A stretch of DNA of 64,000 nt from Sparassis latifolia (lineage: Eukaryota > Basidiomycota > Agaricomycetes > Polyporales > Sparassidaceae): the NCBI GenBank assembly GCA_018466975.1, contig CM031559.1, positions 682,001 through 746,000 on the forward strand, written 5' to 3'. Both the position numbers and the translations under genes were made by a program. Shown here piece by piece: positions 1-12,230 of this stretch (position 1 is its first letter; each line of letters starts with the position of its first letter). Under the pieces are notes generated by a model that was not told where the DNA came from, did no database searches, and worked only from the letters and a program-made list of their open reading frames with translations.

Positions 1-2648
1 ACCACTACGACATCAGAAGACGCTACCGCCAATACGCAGACTCAGCCCAAGGATTCATCCTTGGACCAATGCCTGTCGAAGAGTTCCTAGAGTTTCTACC
101 AGAGACGGATATGTCGAACATGCCGCGTCCCGTCAATGCTTTCAACAAGGTGCCGGCAGAGGCGAGAACGGAACAGCAGATCTATAACCCATTGGTGGGT
201 TGGTTTCGTTTTGTGTACTGGAGTTCTGAATGCTAATGAAGTCACAGATTGCAGCAATTAATGGCACCAGAACGAGGAGCAGAAAATCTCAGCGTCGCTG
301 TCCTGGATTCACGTTCAAAGACACGGCCACGCCTGCTGTGGAGCTTGGGGATATAGGATCGATGAACGCCCACGTCTGTTGTTATTCACAGGACATTAGC
401 GACTCTCACTTGACCTCGGCTGGCCCTCTTGGTTGCGCTGATTTGTACATCGACGTACAGCGACACCCCGGCTTGGACCCATTTACAGATCCAGGTCCTG
501 AAGATGACCGTTCCGAACACGCCTTTTTTCAGACAACCGGTGACCACCGTGCTCATAAGGAGGCTGAAGAAGCATTCGGCAGGAATGTTGCATGCGCCAC
601 CGAAGCGTGTTCCCGTCAACACCGTACCTTTTATTTCTCGATTTCACTGGCTGGATCTCGTGCTCGATTCCTAAGGTGGGATCGATGCGGGGTCATCGCC
701 TCCGAATCTTTCGACGTCCGCGCCCAACCGGAGCATCTCTGCGAGTTTCTCTGGCGGTACGCCCACGCTTCGAATTCGCAGCGCGGGTATGACGTTTCCG
801 TCGAACCTGCAACCACAGGGGAGGAGGAACTCTTCAGAGATTCCATCAAACGTCACGTCAAGTTCCAGCTGGATCCGAATGATGAAGAGTTGGTCGCCGC
901 CATGGACGAGCACTACCAGCCAGGTGCCGTAGTGGCGATCAATGTCGTTGACGAAGGTTCCCCTGACTGTGTGGCACATCGATTACTCGTATCTCGCCCA
1001 GTGGTTTCGCCTGTGTCGTGGACGGGTAAGGGAACAAGGGGATTCTGGGCTGTCACCGCCGACAGTCCGAGAGGGGAAGTAGTGTTCCTGAAGGACACAT
1101 GGCGAAATAATGTTGAAGATATGAAGGAGGGCAACATTCTGGCGGACCTCCATTCCACTGGTGTGCCAAATATACCCCGGTTAGTCCATCATGGTGATGT
1201 CTGGGACCAGCTGCCGGTTTCAAGCGGAAGGGGCGACGGTGAGAGCGCTCTCACATACAAGCGCGACGAAACGACAGGTTTGATTTCAGCCTTGTTTTCT
1301 CGACTTGATCGACTGACAAGCCCCACGTAGTCTTACAGTATACGCAGACGGATCTGTTTAGACACGCTGTTTGGGTGTGCACAGGTGGGGAAAATCACAA
1401 ACTGCCGCCTCCCCTCGTGCACTATCGACTTGTTTTGGGCACGGCGGGATATCCATTGCAACGAATCAGAGGGACGAAGGAGCTCCTTCATGCTGCATAC
1501 GATGCGTATGAAGGTGCGTAACGCCGCGTCTTCTCTGCGGAATATCGCTCATTCTCTTACGTACGTTGAAAGCCATGGTGGCCGCCTTTCATGCAGAGCC
1601 GGGGAAAAGAAGGCTACACCGTGACATAAGTGTAGGTAACATTATCCTCTCCAAGGACCCCCACTCGGGCGAGAACATCAGGCGCGGTTATCTGATCGAT
1701 TGGGAATCTTCTTGTTTGGTAACAGAAGAAGGAGAGGCTTGCGACCATTCAAGGACGGTGAGTTTGATTTTGACGTGCGTCAATCATACGAAGACTCATT
1801 CATGATAGGGCACCATCCAATTCATGTCGCTGCGCCTTCTAAGCTCACGCTCCGAGTCTATCTCTCATTCGTTCCAAGACGACATGGAATCCATGCTTTG
1901 GGTGGTACTATATTCCAGCCTTCTATGGTTAGGGCACAATCTATCGCCAAACACAGTGGTCACTTACCTGTTCGAACTCTTTGATGACACCTGGATTAAC
2001 CAGGAAGGCATTCTCAAGGGTGGCGTTGGCAAACTCAGCAATCAATATAGTCAGGATTTCACTGGCAAGGTTCACTTCTCGAACCCGGCGTTTCGGGAAT
2101 GGTTGGATGCCGTCATCAAATTCAATTCATCGCATGTTTTTCAACATCCGCAGGACGTGGAATCAGCGGTGGTCTGGAAAAATCCTGAAATGTTCGGGAA
2201 ATTTTGGAAGGATTTCCTTAGCACTCACGAGCTATCCAACGCCGATCGGTTTCCACGAAAGCTATATCCCCGCGGCACCACCTGGCGCCGGTCGCCGTCC
2301 TCCACGCTCTCATCCACCTCATCGAAGGCCGAGACCGTGCATCCTACATCTGTGTCATTACCTTCACGAAAGAGAAAGGCTGCTGACGATGCGGTCGCTG
2401 TGGACTCGGAAAGGACGACCAACTCCCGAGTGCCTGCAGTGCCTCGAGGAAATTACACAGGACCTATTACACGCTCGATGGCGAAGCGGAGACAGGTCGA
2501 AGGCCAAGGACAGGGCGTCGTAGTGGGTGGCTCGGATCTGCCGATACAGCCTCAATGGAGCCCTCGGCGTTTGAGGCCTCGTCCAGCGAAGGTCGACAAT
2601 ACGAGGCTCGCGCAGCAAGGTCGGAAGGTTCGCCGGTCGAAGAAATGA
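1..2648 (+). CDS. FunK1 fungal kinase-like protein, copy A (5' end outside window)
   Basis: Fungal-type protein kinase (FunK1 family), a kinase-like family expanded in mushroom-forming fungi; substrates are unknown. Exons read 1-194, 248-1238, 1331-1513, 1573-1757 and 1809-2648, with all splice phases consistent; the first two bases are a split codon and the start lies upstream of the window. The middle exon carries the N-terminal family signature (FYFSISLAGSRARFLRWDRC, then a CEFLWRYAHAS block). The kinase half shows an HRD catalytic loop (LHRDISVGNIIL), a DFG-equivalent LIDWE, a GTIQFMS segment and a QDDMESMLWVVLY block typical of FunK1. The C-terminus is basic and Ser/Pro-rich and ends in KVRRSKK, a possible nuclear signal. 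It is nearly identical to copy C over long stretches, which implies recent duplication or gene conversion. No stop or frameshift was seen in the modelled exons. Confidence 0.88.
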
Positions 2649-3105
2649 AAATTTGCGTCCGACCACGTCGTTTCGTTGTTTTCCGCGCGTCTGAGTTGAG
2701 GTACTTTCTCGTGCTCTATGCTGCATCAAAAGACTGCTCCACCATCTGCGAGTTCCCCGCAATCTGAACATCATATATATTCAATAACTTAAATTCCTGA
2801 TCACCTTATCTTCTATTCTTTTCCATTTCAACGAGTATTTTCCTCCGCCTATATAGTCAATTCTACATAAAATGTGCATTTTGTTGACTACTGCTCAACG
2901 TACTCACTTGTTTGTGGTCGTTTTCGAGTTGGCGCCATCTGCGCGTGACCGCGTCTTGAGCGCCAATTGAGCGAGCGCTTCATTGAAGCCCCTTCCGTTT
3001 CCACTGTACTTTATAGTACCGTGCTCCGACTTCGGCGACGTATCAAGTATTCCATCTTGGTTTTCATACCCTCTCTTTCACCACATCCCACTCCGCTAGA
3101 AAATC
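2649..3105. other. FunK1 A-B intergenic spacer
   Basis: This is the 3' flank of copy A and the promoter of copy B. I see no gene. It contains an AT-rich stretch and the conserved block at 2941-2988 described separately. Confidence 0.6.
2941..2988 (+). promoter_or_regulatory. Conserved block upstream of FunK1 genes
   Basis: A block of about 45 bp beginning GCGTGACCGCGT and containing GAGCGCCAATTGA and GAGCGCTTC lies 118-165 bp upstream of the copy B start. Versions recur at 6063-6107 (before copy C), at 19245-19292 (before truncated copy D), and as a shortened form at 9219-9240 where no FunK1 gene follows. Its retention while surrounding spacer differs suggests a shared cis element. The role is inferred. 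Confidence 0.5.
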
Positions 3106-5787
3106 ATGGTGGCCACACCGCTCGCTAAGAACGACCCGGACTACGAAGTGTGGCAAAAGCCCGAGGACTTCGACCACAGCGACGTCAAAGGGCGTTACCG
3201 CCGATTTGCAAGCTCAGCCCGAAGATTTCTTCTTGGACCGATGCCTCTCGACGAGTTCCTAGAGTTTCTGCCAGAGACGGATATGTCTAACATGCCGCGT
3301 CCCATCAACGCTTTCAACGAGGTGCCGGCAGAGGCGAGAACGGAACAGCAGATTTATAAACCGTTGGTGGGTCGGTTTCTTTTGCATACTGGAGTTTTAA
3401 ATGCTGATGAAGTCATAGATTGCAGCAATTAATGGAACGAGGAGCCGAAAATCTCAACGTCGCTGTCCTGGATTCACATTCAAAGACACGGCCACGTCTG
3501 GTGCGGAGCTTGGAGAGATAGGATCGATGAACGCCCATGTCTGTTGTTATTCACAAGACCTTAACGACTCTCACTCAGACCCTCTTGGCGGCGCTGATTT
3601 GTACATCGACGTACAGCGATATCCCAGCTTGGATCCCTTCACCGACCCAACTCCTGAAAACGATCGTCGCTCACATGAATTTGTTATAAACGTCGGCGAC
3701 GACCGTACTCGCAAACACGCAGAAGAAGCGCTCGGCAGGAATGTCGCGTGCGCCACCGAAGTGTGTGCCCGTCAACACCGCGCTTTTTACTTTTCGATTT
3801 CGTTGGCCGGGTCTCGTGCTCGCCTCATACGGTGGGACCGCTGCGGAGCCATCGTTTCAGAATCATTCGACATTCGTGCTCAGCCCGGGCCACTTTGCGA
3901 GTTCCTGTGGCGATATGCCCACGCTTCAAAATCGCAGCGCGGCTACGATGTGTCCGTTGAACCTGCGACTCGAGAAGAGGAGGAACTCTTCAGAGAGTCC
4001 ATCAAACGCCACGTCAAACTTCAGCTGGATCTCGACGAGGAAGACTTGGTGGCTGCGATGGAGGAGCACTACCAGCCTGGCGTCGTTGTTGCGGTCAACA
4101 TGGTCGACGAGGGCTCTCCAGGGCAAGTGGCGCGCCGACTACTCATCTCTCGGCCGGTGGTGTCACCCGTGTCACTGACAGGCCGGGGAACGAGGGGTTA
4201 CTGGGCGGTCACTGCCGATGGCCCAAGAAGTGAGGTAGTGTTCTTGAAGGACACGTGGCGATACAATGGGCAACAACAGAAAGAGGGTGCTATATTGGCG
4301 GATTTGCAGGGTGCTGGAGTGTCGAACATTCCGCGGTTAATCTCTCACGGAGATGTCCTAGAGCGGTTGCCCATCGCGAATAGGATGGACGAAGACGCGG
4401 AGGACGGCGACGTTGAAGAGCTATGTGAGCTTTCGCACATCGCTGACCTCTTTTCGTGATACGCTGACGACCAACATACAGCTCTGCAGCGCACGCTGAG
4501 CGATCGCTTTCAGCAAGCGCACTGGGTTTGCAAGCTTGAACAAATTCCGCAGCCTCCGCTCGTACATTACCGGTTAGTGTTGGGCACCGTTGGTTATGGG
4601 CTGCAGCGCTTCGAAGGGACGCAAGAGCTTCTTCAGGGGACGTTCGACGCGTACCAAGGTATGCATAATGATCGGCTTCACGCTATGCAACCCCTCACGT
4701 TCTTCTCCATGTCCGAAGCCATTCTGGGAGCTTTCAACCTGGAGGACGTCACGAAACGTAGGTTGCACCGTGACGTCAGTATAGGCAACATCATCCTCTT
4801 TAGGGATCCAAAAGGAACGAATACGAAGAGGTATGGCTATCTGATTGATTGGGGGCTGTCGTGTTTGGTGACAGAGGAGGGTGAGGCTTGTGATCACACG
4901 AAAGCGGTGAGATTTATCCAGATCTAAAATCACCGCCAGAAACGCTTGCTAATGAGCGTCGGTAGGGCACCTTGCAATTTATGTCGCAACGCATTCTGAG
5001 CCACAAGAAAGTGGCGCACACGATCCAGGACGACATGGAGTCGATTCTCTGGGTTGTACTGTACTGCAGTTTGCGATGGTTAGATCACAATTTGCCGCTG
5101 GGAGATTTGGCCAAGATGATGGTCAACATTTTTGACCGATGCACTGTCCATGACGATGGCTACGTTATGGCTAGCGATGCCAAGCTCCGCATTCAGTTTG
5201 ACCGGGGGTACACGAGCGATATCTATTTTCGTAATCCGACGATTCAACTATGGCTCGACGAAGTCATGAAATTTAACTCATCCAATATGTTTCCCCACGT
5301 CTGGGGTGCGGCTTTTGCGGAGGTCTGGAAGGATCCCGCGATGTTTAATGCGTTTTGGCGGGACTTCCTCAGGGTCCATGAGATTTCCGACCACGACAGA
5401 GTCTGGCGAGAGTTAATACGACCTGACGACCACCCCTACAAACCACCTTCATCATCGTCATCCACCTCCCAGGTCACGCATCCTGCACCTGCGGCATTAC
5501 CTTCACGGAAGAGAAAGGCGGTGGAAGAGCCCGTTGGTGCGGACGCGGAGAAGATGACCAGCTCCCGGGTACCTGCAGTGCCTCGCGAAGGTTACAGAGG
5601 ACCCATCACGCGCTCGATGGCGAAGCGGAGGCAGATCGAAGGCCAAGGACAGGGTGCCGTAGCAGGTGGCTCGGATCTGCCGATACAAGATCTATGGAGC
5701 CCTCGACGCCTGAGGCCTCGTCCAAAGAAGATTGACAAAACCAGCCTTGCGCGACAGGGTCCCAAGGTTCGCAGGTCGAAGAAATGA
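3106..5787 (+). CDS. FunK1 fungal kinase-like protein, copy B
   Basis: Complete FunK1-family kinase-like gene. The model joins 3106-3366, 3419-4424, 4482-4658, 4719-4906 and 4966-5787, which gives 817 residues with every intron 52-60 nt and in phase. The start ATG opens MVATPLAKNDPDYE, shared with copies C and D. The N-terminal FunK1 half (ADLYIDVQRYPSLDPFTDP, FYFSISLAGSRARLIRWDRC) is followed by TRGYWAVTADGP, FLKDTWR, an HRD loop (LHRDVSIGNIIL), LIDWG and GTLQFMS. The tail is low-complexity and basic (PSRKRKAVEE, KVRRSKK). B is the most divergent of the three intact copies. The fourth intron can be read through in frame, so retention would be silent. The cellular role is not deducible from sequence; published ideas centre on fruiting-related signalling. 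Confidence 0.9.
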
Positions 5788-6246
5788 GTATTTATATTCT
5801 TGCAGTCGTTGCATTGTTTTCCGTACTTCTGCGTCGCGGTACTTTCTCTTACTCAAGATTGTGCTCTTCTATCTACGAGTTTCCAGCAATCTGTAAATCA
5901 TATAACCTAAATTCCGATTTTTGGTCAATTATCACTCGTCCTCCGTTTCAACGCAAGTGCGGGAGTGTGACCATTTAGCGCTTCTCAATTCACTTTCTAT
6001 AGTATCAGTACGTTGTTTACGGTTAGGTTTGAATCTTGCGAGTTGCCCATCATCTAGTACACCCGTGACCGCGTCAGTTGAGCGCCAATTGAATGAGCGC
6101 TTCAAGCCCATCTCTCCCAGTCACGGTGCGGCGCCAGGACTCGAGCTACGCTAGATTCACTGTGCTCCGACTTCGGTATCTTCAATTATTCTCTCTTGGT
6201 TTTGATAATTTCTGCTTCACCACGTCCAATTCCGCATAGGAATGTC
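5788..6246. other. FunK1 B-C intergenic spacer
   Basis: 3' flank of copy B and promoter of copy C. It holds the conserved FunK1 upstream block at 6063-6107. No other feature was recognised. Confidence 0.6.
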
Positions 6247-8943
6247 ATGGTGGCCACACCCCTAGCAAAAAAGGACCTGAAGTACAATGTGTGGCAGCAG
6301 GAGGATTTCGACCACTACGACATCAGAAGACGCTATCGCCAATACGCAGACTCAGCCCAAGGATTCATCCTTGGACCAATGCCTGTCGAAGATTTCCTAG
6401 AGTTTCTACCAGAGACGGATATGTCGAACATGCCGCGTCCCGTCAATGCTTTCAACAAGGTGCCGGCAGAGGCGGGAACGGAACAGCAGATCTATAACCC
6501 ATTGGTGGGTTGGTTTCGTTTTGCGTACTGGAGTTCTAAATGCTAATGAAGTCACAGATCGCAGCAATTAATGGCATCAGAACGAGGAGCAGAAAATCTC
6601 AGCGTCGCTGTCCTGGATTCACGTTCAAAGGGATGGCCACGTCTGGCGCAGAGCTTGGGGATATAGGCTCGATGAACGCCCACGTCTGTTGTTATTCACA
6701 GGACCTTAACGATTCTCACTTCACCTCAGCTGGTCCTCTTGGTTGCGCTGATTTGTACATCGACGTACAGCGACACCCCGGCTTGGACCCATTTACAGAT
6801 CCAGGTCCTGAAGATGACCGTTCCGAACACGCCTTTTTTCAGACAACCGGTGACCACCGTGCTCATAAGGAGGCTGAAGAAGCATTCGGCAGGAATGTTG
6901 CATGCGCCACCGAAGCGTGTTCCCGTCAACACCGTACCTTTTATTTCTCGATTTCACTGGCTGGATCTCGTGCTCGATTCCTAAGGTGGGATCGATGCGG
7001 GGTCATCGCCTCCGAATCTTTCGACGTCCGCGCCCAACCGGAGCATCTCTGCGAGTTTCTCTGGCGGTACGCCCACGCTTCGAATTCGCAGCGCGGGTAT
7101 GACGTTTCCGTCGAACTTGCAACCACAGGGGAGGAGGAACTCTTCAGAGATTCCATCAAACGTCACGTCAAGTTCCAGCTGGATCCGAATGATGAAGAGT
7201 TGGTCGCCGCCATGGACGAGCACTACCAGCCAGGTGCCGTAGTGGCGATCAATGTCGTTGACGAAGGTTCCCCTGACTGTGTGGCACATCGATTACTCGT
7301 ATCTCGCCCAGTGGTTTCGCCTGTGTCGTGGACGGGTAAGGGAACAAGGGGATTCTGGGCTGTCACCGCCGGCAGTCCGAAAGGGGAAGTAGTGTTCTTG
7401 AAGGACACATGGCGACATAATATCGAAGATATGAAAGAGGGCAACATCCTAGCGGACCTCCATTCCACTGGTGTGCCAAATATACCCCGGTTAGTCCATC
7501 ATGGTGATGTCTGGGACCAGCTGCCGGTTTCAAGCGGAAGGGATGATGGTGAGAGCGCTCTCACATACATGCGCGACGAAACGACAGGTTTGCTTTCAGG
7601 GTTGTTTTCTCGACTTGATCGACTGACAAGCCCCTCGTAGTCTTGCAGTATACGCAGACGGACCGGTTTAGACACGCTGTTTGGGTGTGTACAGGTGGGG
7701 AAAATCACAAATTGCCGCCTCCCCTCGTGCACTATCGACTTGTTTTGGGCACGGCGGGATATCCATTGCAACGAATCAGAGGGACGAAGGAGCTCCTTCA
7801 TGCTGCATACGATGCGTATGAAGGTGCGTAACGCCGCGTCTTCTCTGCGGAATATCGCTCATTCTCTTACGTACGTTGAAAGCCATGGTGGCCGCCTTTC
7901 ATGCAGAGCCGGGGAAAAGAAGGCTACACCGTGACATAAGTGTAGGTAACATTATCCTCTCCAAGGATCCCCACTCGGGCGAGAACATTAGGCGCGGTTA
8001 TCTGATCGATTGGGAATCTTCTTGTTTGGTAACAGAAGAAGGAGAGGCTTGCGACCATTCAAGGACGGTGAGTTTGATTTTGACGTGCGTCAATCGTGCG
8101 GAGACTCATTCATGATAGGGCACCATCCAATTCATGTCGATACGCCTCCTGAGGTCGGGCGAGTCTATCTCTCATTCATTCCAAGACGACATGGAATCCA
8201 TGCTTTGGGTGGTACTATATTCCAACCTTCTATGGTTAGGGCACAATCTATCGCCAAACACAGTGGTCACTTACCTGTTCGAACTCTTTGATGACACCTG
8301 GATTAACCAGGAAGGCATTCTCAAGGGCGGCGATGGGAAACTCAGCAATCAATATAGTCAGAATTTCACTGGCAAGATTCACTTCTCGAACCCGGCGTTT
8401 CGGGAATGGTTGGATGCCGTCATCAAATTCAATTCATCGCATGTTTTTCCACATCTGCAGGACGTGGAATCAGCGATGGTCTGGAAAAATCCTGAAATGT
8501 TTGGGAAATTCTGGAAGGATTTCCTTAGCACGCACGAGCTGTCGAACGACGACAGGTTTTCACGCAAGCTATATCCCCGCGGCACCACCTGGCGCCGGTC
8601 GCCGTCCTCCACGCTCTCATCGACCTCATCGAACGCCGAGACTGCGCATCCTACGCGTGTGGCATTACCTTCACGAAAGAGAAAGGTGGCTGACGATGCC
8701 GTTGCTCTGGACTCGGAAAGGACGACCAACTCCCGAGTGCCTGCAGTGTCTCGCGGAAATTACACAGGACCTATTACACGCTCGATGACGAAGCGGAGAC
8801 AGGTCGAAGGACAGGGCGTCGTAGTGGGTGGCTCGGATCTGCCGCCTCGATGGAGCCTTCGGCATTTGAGGCCTCGTCCAGCGAAGGTCGACAATGCGAG
8901 GCTCGCGCAGCAAGGTCGGAAGGTTCGCCGGTCGAAGAAATGA
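6247..8943 (+). CDS. FunK1 fungal kinase-like protein, copy C
   Basis: Complete FunK1-family gene. Exons are 6247-6504, 6558-7548, 7641-7823, 7883-8067 and 8119-8943, giving 813 residues. I chose the ATG at 6247 over an upstream in-frame ATG (6196) because MVATPLAKKD aligns with the starts of copies B and D and lies just after the conserved promoter block. Kinase features are as in copy A: LHRDISVGNIIL, LIDWE, GTIQFMS and QDDMESMLWVVLY. Exons 2-4 keep copy A's coordinates at a constant offset of 6310 bp, so the A and C introns have the same lengths, including the long 92-nt second intron, which is 57 nt in B. This marks A and C as the younger pair even though B lies between them. Confidence 0.9.
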
Positions 8944-11900
8944 AAATTTGCGTCCGACCACGTCGTTTCGTTGTTTTCCGCGCGTCTGAGTCGCGGTACT
9001 TTCTCGTGCTCTCTATGCTGCATCAAAAGACTGCTCCACCATCTGCGAGTTTCCAGCAATCTCTACATCATATTCAATAACTTAAATTCTCATTTCTGAT
9101 TGCTTTGTCTTCTGTTCGGGTAGTATCCTATGCTTATATAGTCAATCCTACATAAAAGGTGCATTTTGGTGATTACTGTGGTACCGTGTTGTTTGGTCCT
9201 TTCGAGGTGGCGCCGGGCTGCGCGTGACCGCGTCGTTGAGTATGAGATGAAGCTCCCTTGCGTCCGTATCGAAGGAGAGCAGAGCCTCATTATATTGTGA
9301 CTTCACCGACTCCCATCGAACTGGCTCTCGAAATACGCTATCTGGCTCTCCAAGTATTCACTACCACAATTCTTGTCAACAATGTATATTCCCAACCTTC
9401 CCGAGCACTCATGCCGTACGTACGGGAACATCTGGATTGACGATTACACCGACGAAGCCCACCACGTCATAGACCGTTCATGTCTCTGGCATTTCCCCTT
9501 AATATCGCGTTACCCGTAACGATCCTCTTTCGATCGAGGCATGTCTGCTCGAGCGACACTCCCGTGTCAATTGCTCCCGCTTGACAGTACCTTCCAGCTA
9601 CTTTTCACACCTTCACTCACGTTATCTGCTGTTCTGGGGTGTTCCTCGCTGAATTTTTCGAAGAGTTGGTTGTCCATCTTTCGTTCCTGATCCACATTGC
9701 GGTCACCTGCCCTTTCTCAAATGTTTCCCAGCCCTACATCATCACGATGTCGGTTGCTGTAGCCGTGCGTGTCATGATTGTCATCGTAGTCCAATCTAAC
9801 ACTCACTTGTCTGCGTTGTTCAGTCTCGTTCTGCATTGGGGCTCAGGAGTGGGAGGCCCGAGATTGACAGCACGGAGGATGATTAGGATAGGGCAGCCCG
9901 CCTTCAGCAGGCGACAACAAGTGATGACTACGATGAAATCGTGCTAATCTGGTGAGTACATCCCTAATCGCGTGGTGGTTGATGTTGTGTTTTCACAATG
10001 GTTGTCCCTCTTCGTAGATGGAAACATGTTTAGTCTTCAGCATAGCATCCCGTATGTTTTGGAATGTGGTCTCGAGATACCATCTTGTGTAGCTTCATGA
10101 TAGATATCTCGGACTTTGCATCTCTGGCACCTGCATGTTATCAATTGCTGCTGGGCAAGGAGCTTTGCGTCGCAGAGGAAACACTTGTCGGGGGTGAGTC
10201 ACGTGCTATCTTCATCCACTGAGGCCTCCGTCGTATGCACGCCTGTGATTCTTCGCTGCTGAGTCTGCTTATCAGTATCGCATTGTGGAGGCACAAAGAT
10301 CGACTCTCCCGCTACCGGTGGTTCTCCTGGTTGACTACTCTGAAGACATTTGGTGGTGCGGTAACGGCCGCGACACTGGCATTATCTGTTGGTTTGCTCG
10401 ATCCTTATCCAACATCCGGCTACTCCATTGCTACTCCCACTGAGCCTCGTGTGCCCAGTGTCACTTTTTCTCTCTTTCCTGTTGTTCGTGAGGCGTCGAG
10501 GTTCTGCGACCGTCAAACAAGGGCGCTGAGCGTCCGCATGCTCGACTGCGTGCCGCATGTTATTGGTGTGCTGTTCATAGCCCTGTGATCGGTAACGATC
10601 TCCTAGCCTTCTCCTGACCTCAAGCGTCTCATTCGACAGTCTGTGTTTTTGTTATTTCTCTCCATCACCACCATTCTCATATTTAATTGTCGGACCTGGC
10701 GGGCTCGGAAACAAGGACGAATAGCACCTGGTACTCCAGAACCATTGGCCCTTCCCGCTTCCTGCTCTTTGGCGTTGCACAGCTGTACAACATTCCATGC
10801 ACATTTGCATGGTTATATTTGATTGGCAATTGAGCATTCGAGCCATAGATGACGAGACAACACCACCGAATGTCCTCCAAACTTTTGCGTTTCGGTCGAC
10901 TACTATAGATCTCATTCACCTGAAGGCCTGACGTGTGACAGACGCGAACATGGGCCCATTGTCACGGGTTCAGCATCTCTTCCCTCCCAGGCAGTTCGAA
11001 ATTGGAATTTACAGTTCTTTAGTTGAACCACTTTTTAACTCGGGTCGGCACGGGGCAAAGCCCGCATGTCGTATATGCTCAATTGCATATTTTGCCTACC
11101 CAGGGATGCCGCTTCTATCATTCTCAATACCCGAATCTAACTGAGCGCCAGGTCAGATACTTACTGTGGATTCTGTCACTGCGTTCTCCTGGCGAAATAA
11201 GACATCGTCTAGTTGCTTCTGCGCATCTTCGCTGGACATCCTGCCAGAGCTTCGGACGTGAATCGAACAGAATCCGAGTGTCTTGTGGTCTTCTGTGAGC
11301 GTACACGGTCTTTCTTACTACCACAATTAGTTTGCTGCTCAGTATTGTTACCGGCAGGCCCATATCTTGCAACATGAACCCGAGCGAGATAGGCGCCTGA
11401 AGGACACGTTGTAACGAGACATGCAACCATTCGTCAACGTGCACTAGTACAGTTGCAATTCAAGACTTTCCTTTCTAATCACGGCCTCGTGTCGTCGAAA
11501 TCATCATTGTGGTACCACCAAGTGGTATATAAAAGAGCAGGTCGGTCGACGGCTAGACATGTGAGTTCGCTAATACCGCGTTTTAGTCAGTGAGTAACGC
11601 CTCTGCCTCCTTCCAATATTATCTCGGACCTCTAAAATTCTCCAGGCTCACATACCAAACCCGCGAGTATGTCGAGATAAGCAGCAGCTTAAATTTGGCT
11701 CCTTCGACTCGGCATTAGTGAGTGTCCGCTTGCTGACAGCATTCTTCTTCGAAATAATCGCGATGTGGGCTACTCATACCACTCTTGCGGCGCCGTTCCT
11801 ATTCGAGGACCCTATATTTCCAACCTCAGCCCTTTTCTGTCAGTGGTTGGACCACAGAATCCGTCATGTGTGTCGGCGCACAGCTACTGTGGCGCTACAT

Positions 11901-12230
11901 CGTGTGGTGGCCTCTCCGTCTAAGCAGTGATCTATCCAGGATCAGACACCGTTTCTTCGACTGTTCCACACTTGCGACACATGACTTGCTGGCGATCGGA
12001 ACAATGTATTCGAGACCTATCTTCTATGTAGCGCACTTCTTCTGTGGCCTTTTCCTCCGTATTTCAGCTCTGCGAATTTGTCCTCAATTTCCCGAATATG
12101 TTAGATCTTCACACCATGACTTGTCGACATCCCATGCGCGGCTCCTGAACAGCAGCACTATAAAGCGTACTATACCTTGGCCCTTGGACCTTATTGTCTC
12201 GGGCATCGTCTCGTGCTCGTCGTATCCAAG
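8944..12230. other. Gene-poor spacer between the FunK1 array and the peptidase
   Basis: About 3.3 kb without a gene I can support. It begins with FunK1-C 3' flank and an orphan, truncated FunK1 upstream block (9219-9240), which suggests another FunK1 gene once followed and was lost. Short open frames on both strands show no family resemblance. A TATA-like TATATAAAA at 11526-11534 may drive an unrecognised transcript; a short frame near 11800-11930 encodes Cys-containing residues but has no convincing start or structure. Confidence 0.5.
12159..12165 (+). promoter_or_regulatory. TATA box of the sedolisin gene
   Basis: TATAAAG lies 66 bp upstream of the peptidase start codon, a suitable distance for a short 5' leader in a highly expressed secreted-enzyme gene. 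Confidence 0.55.

Noticed and set aside
10235..10588. 117-residue plus-strand frame
   Set aside because: No family resemblance, no promoter or splice context, and similar short frames occur by chance in this spacer.
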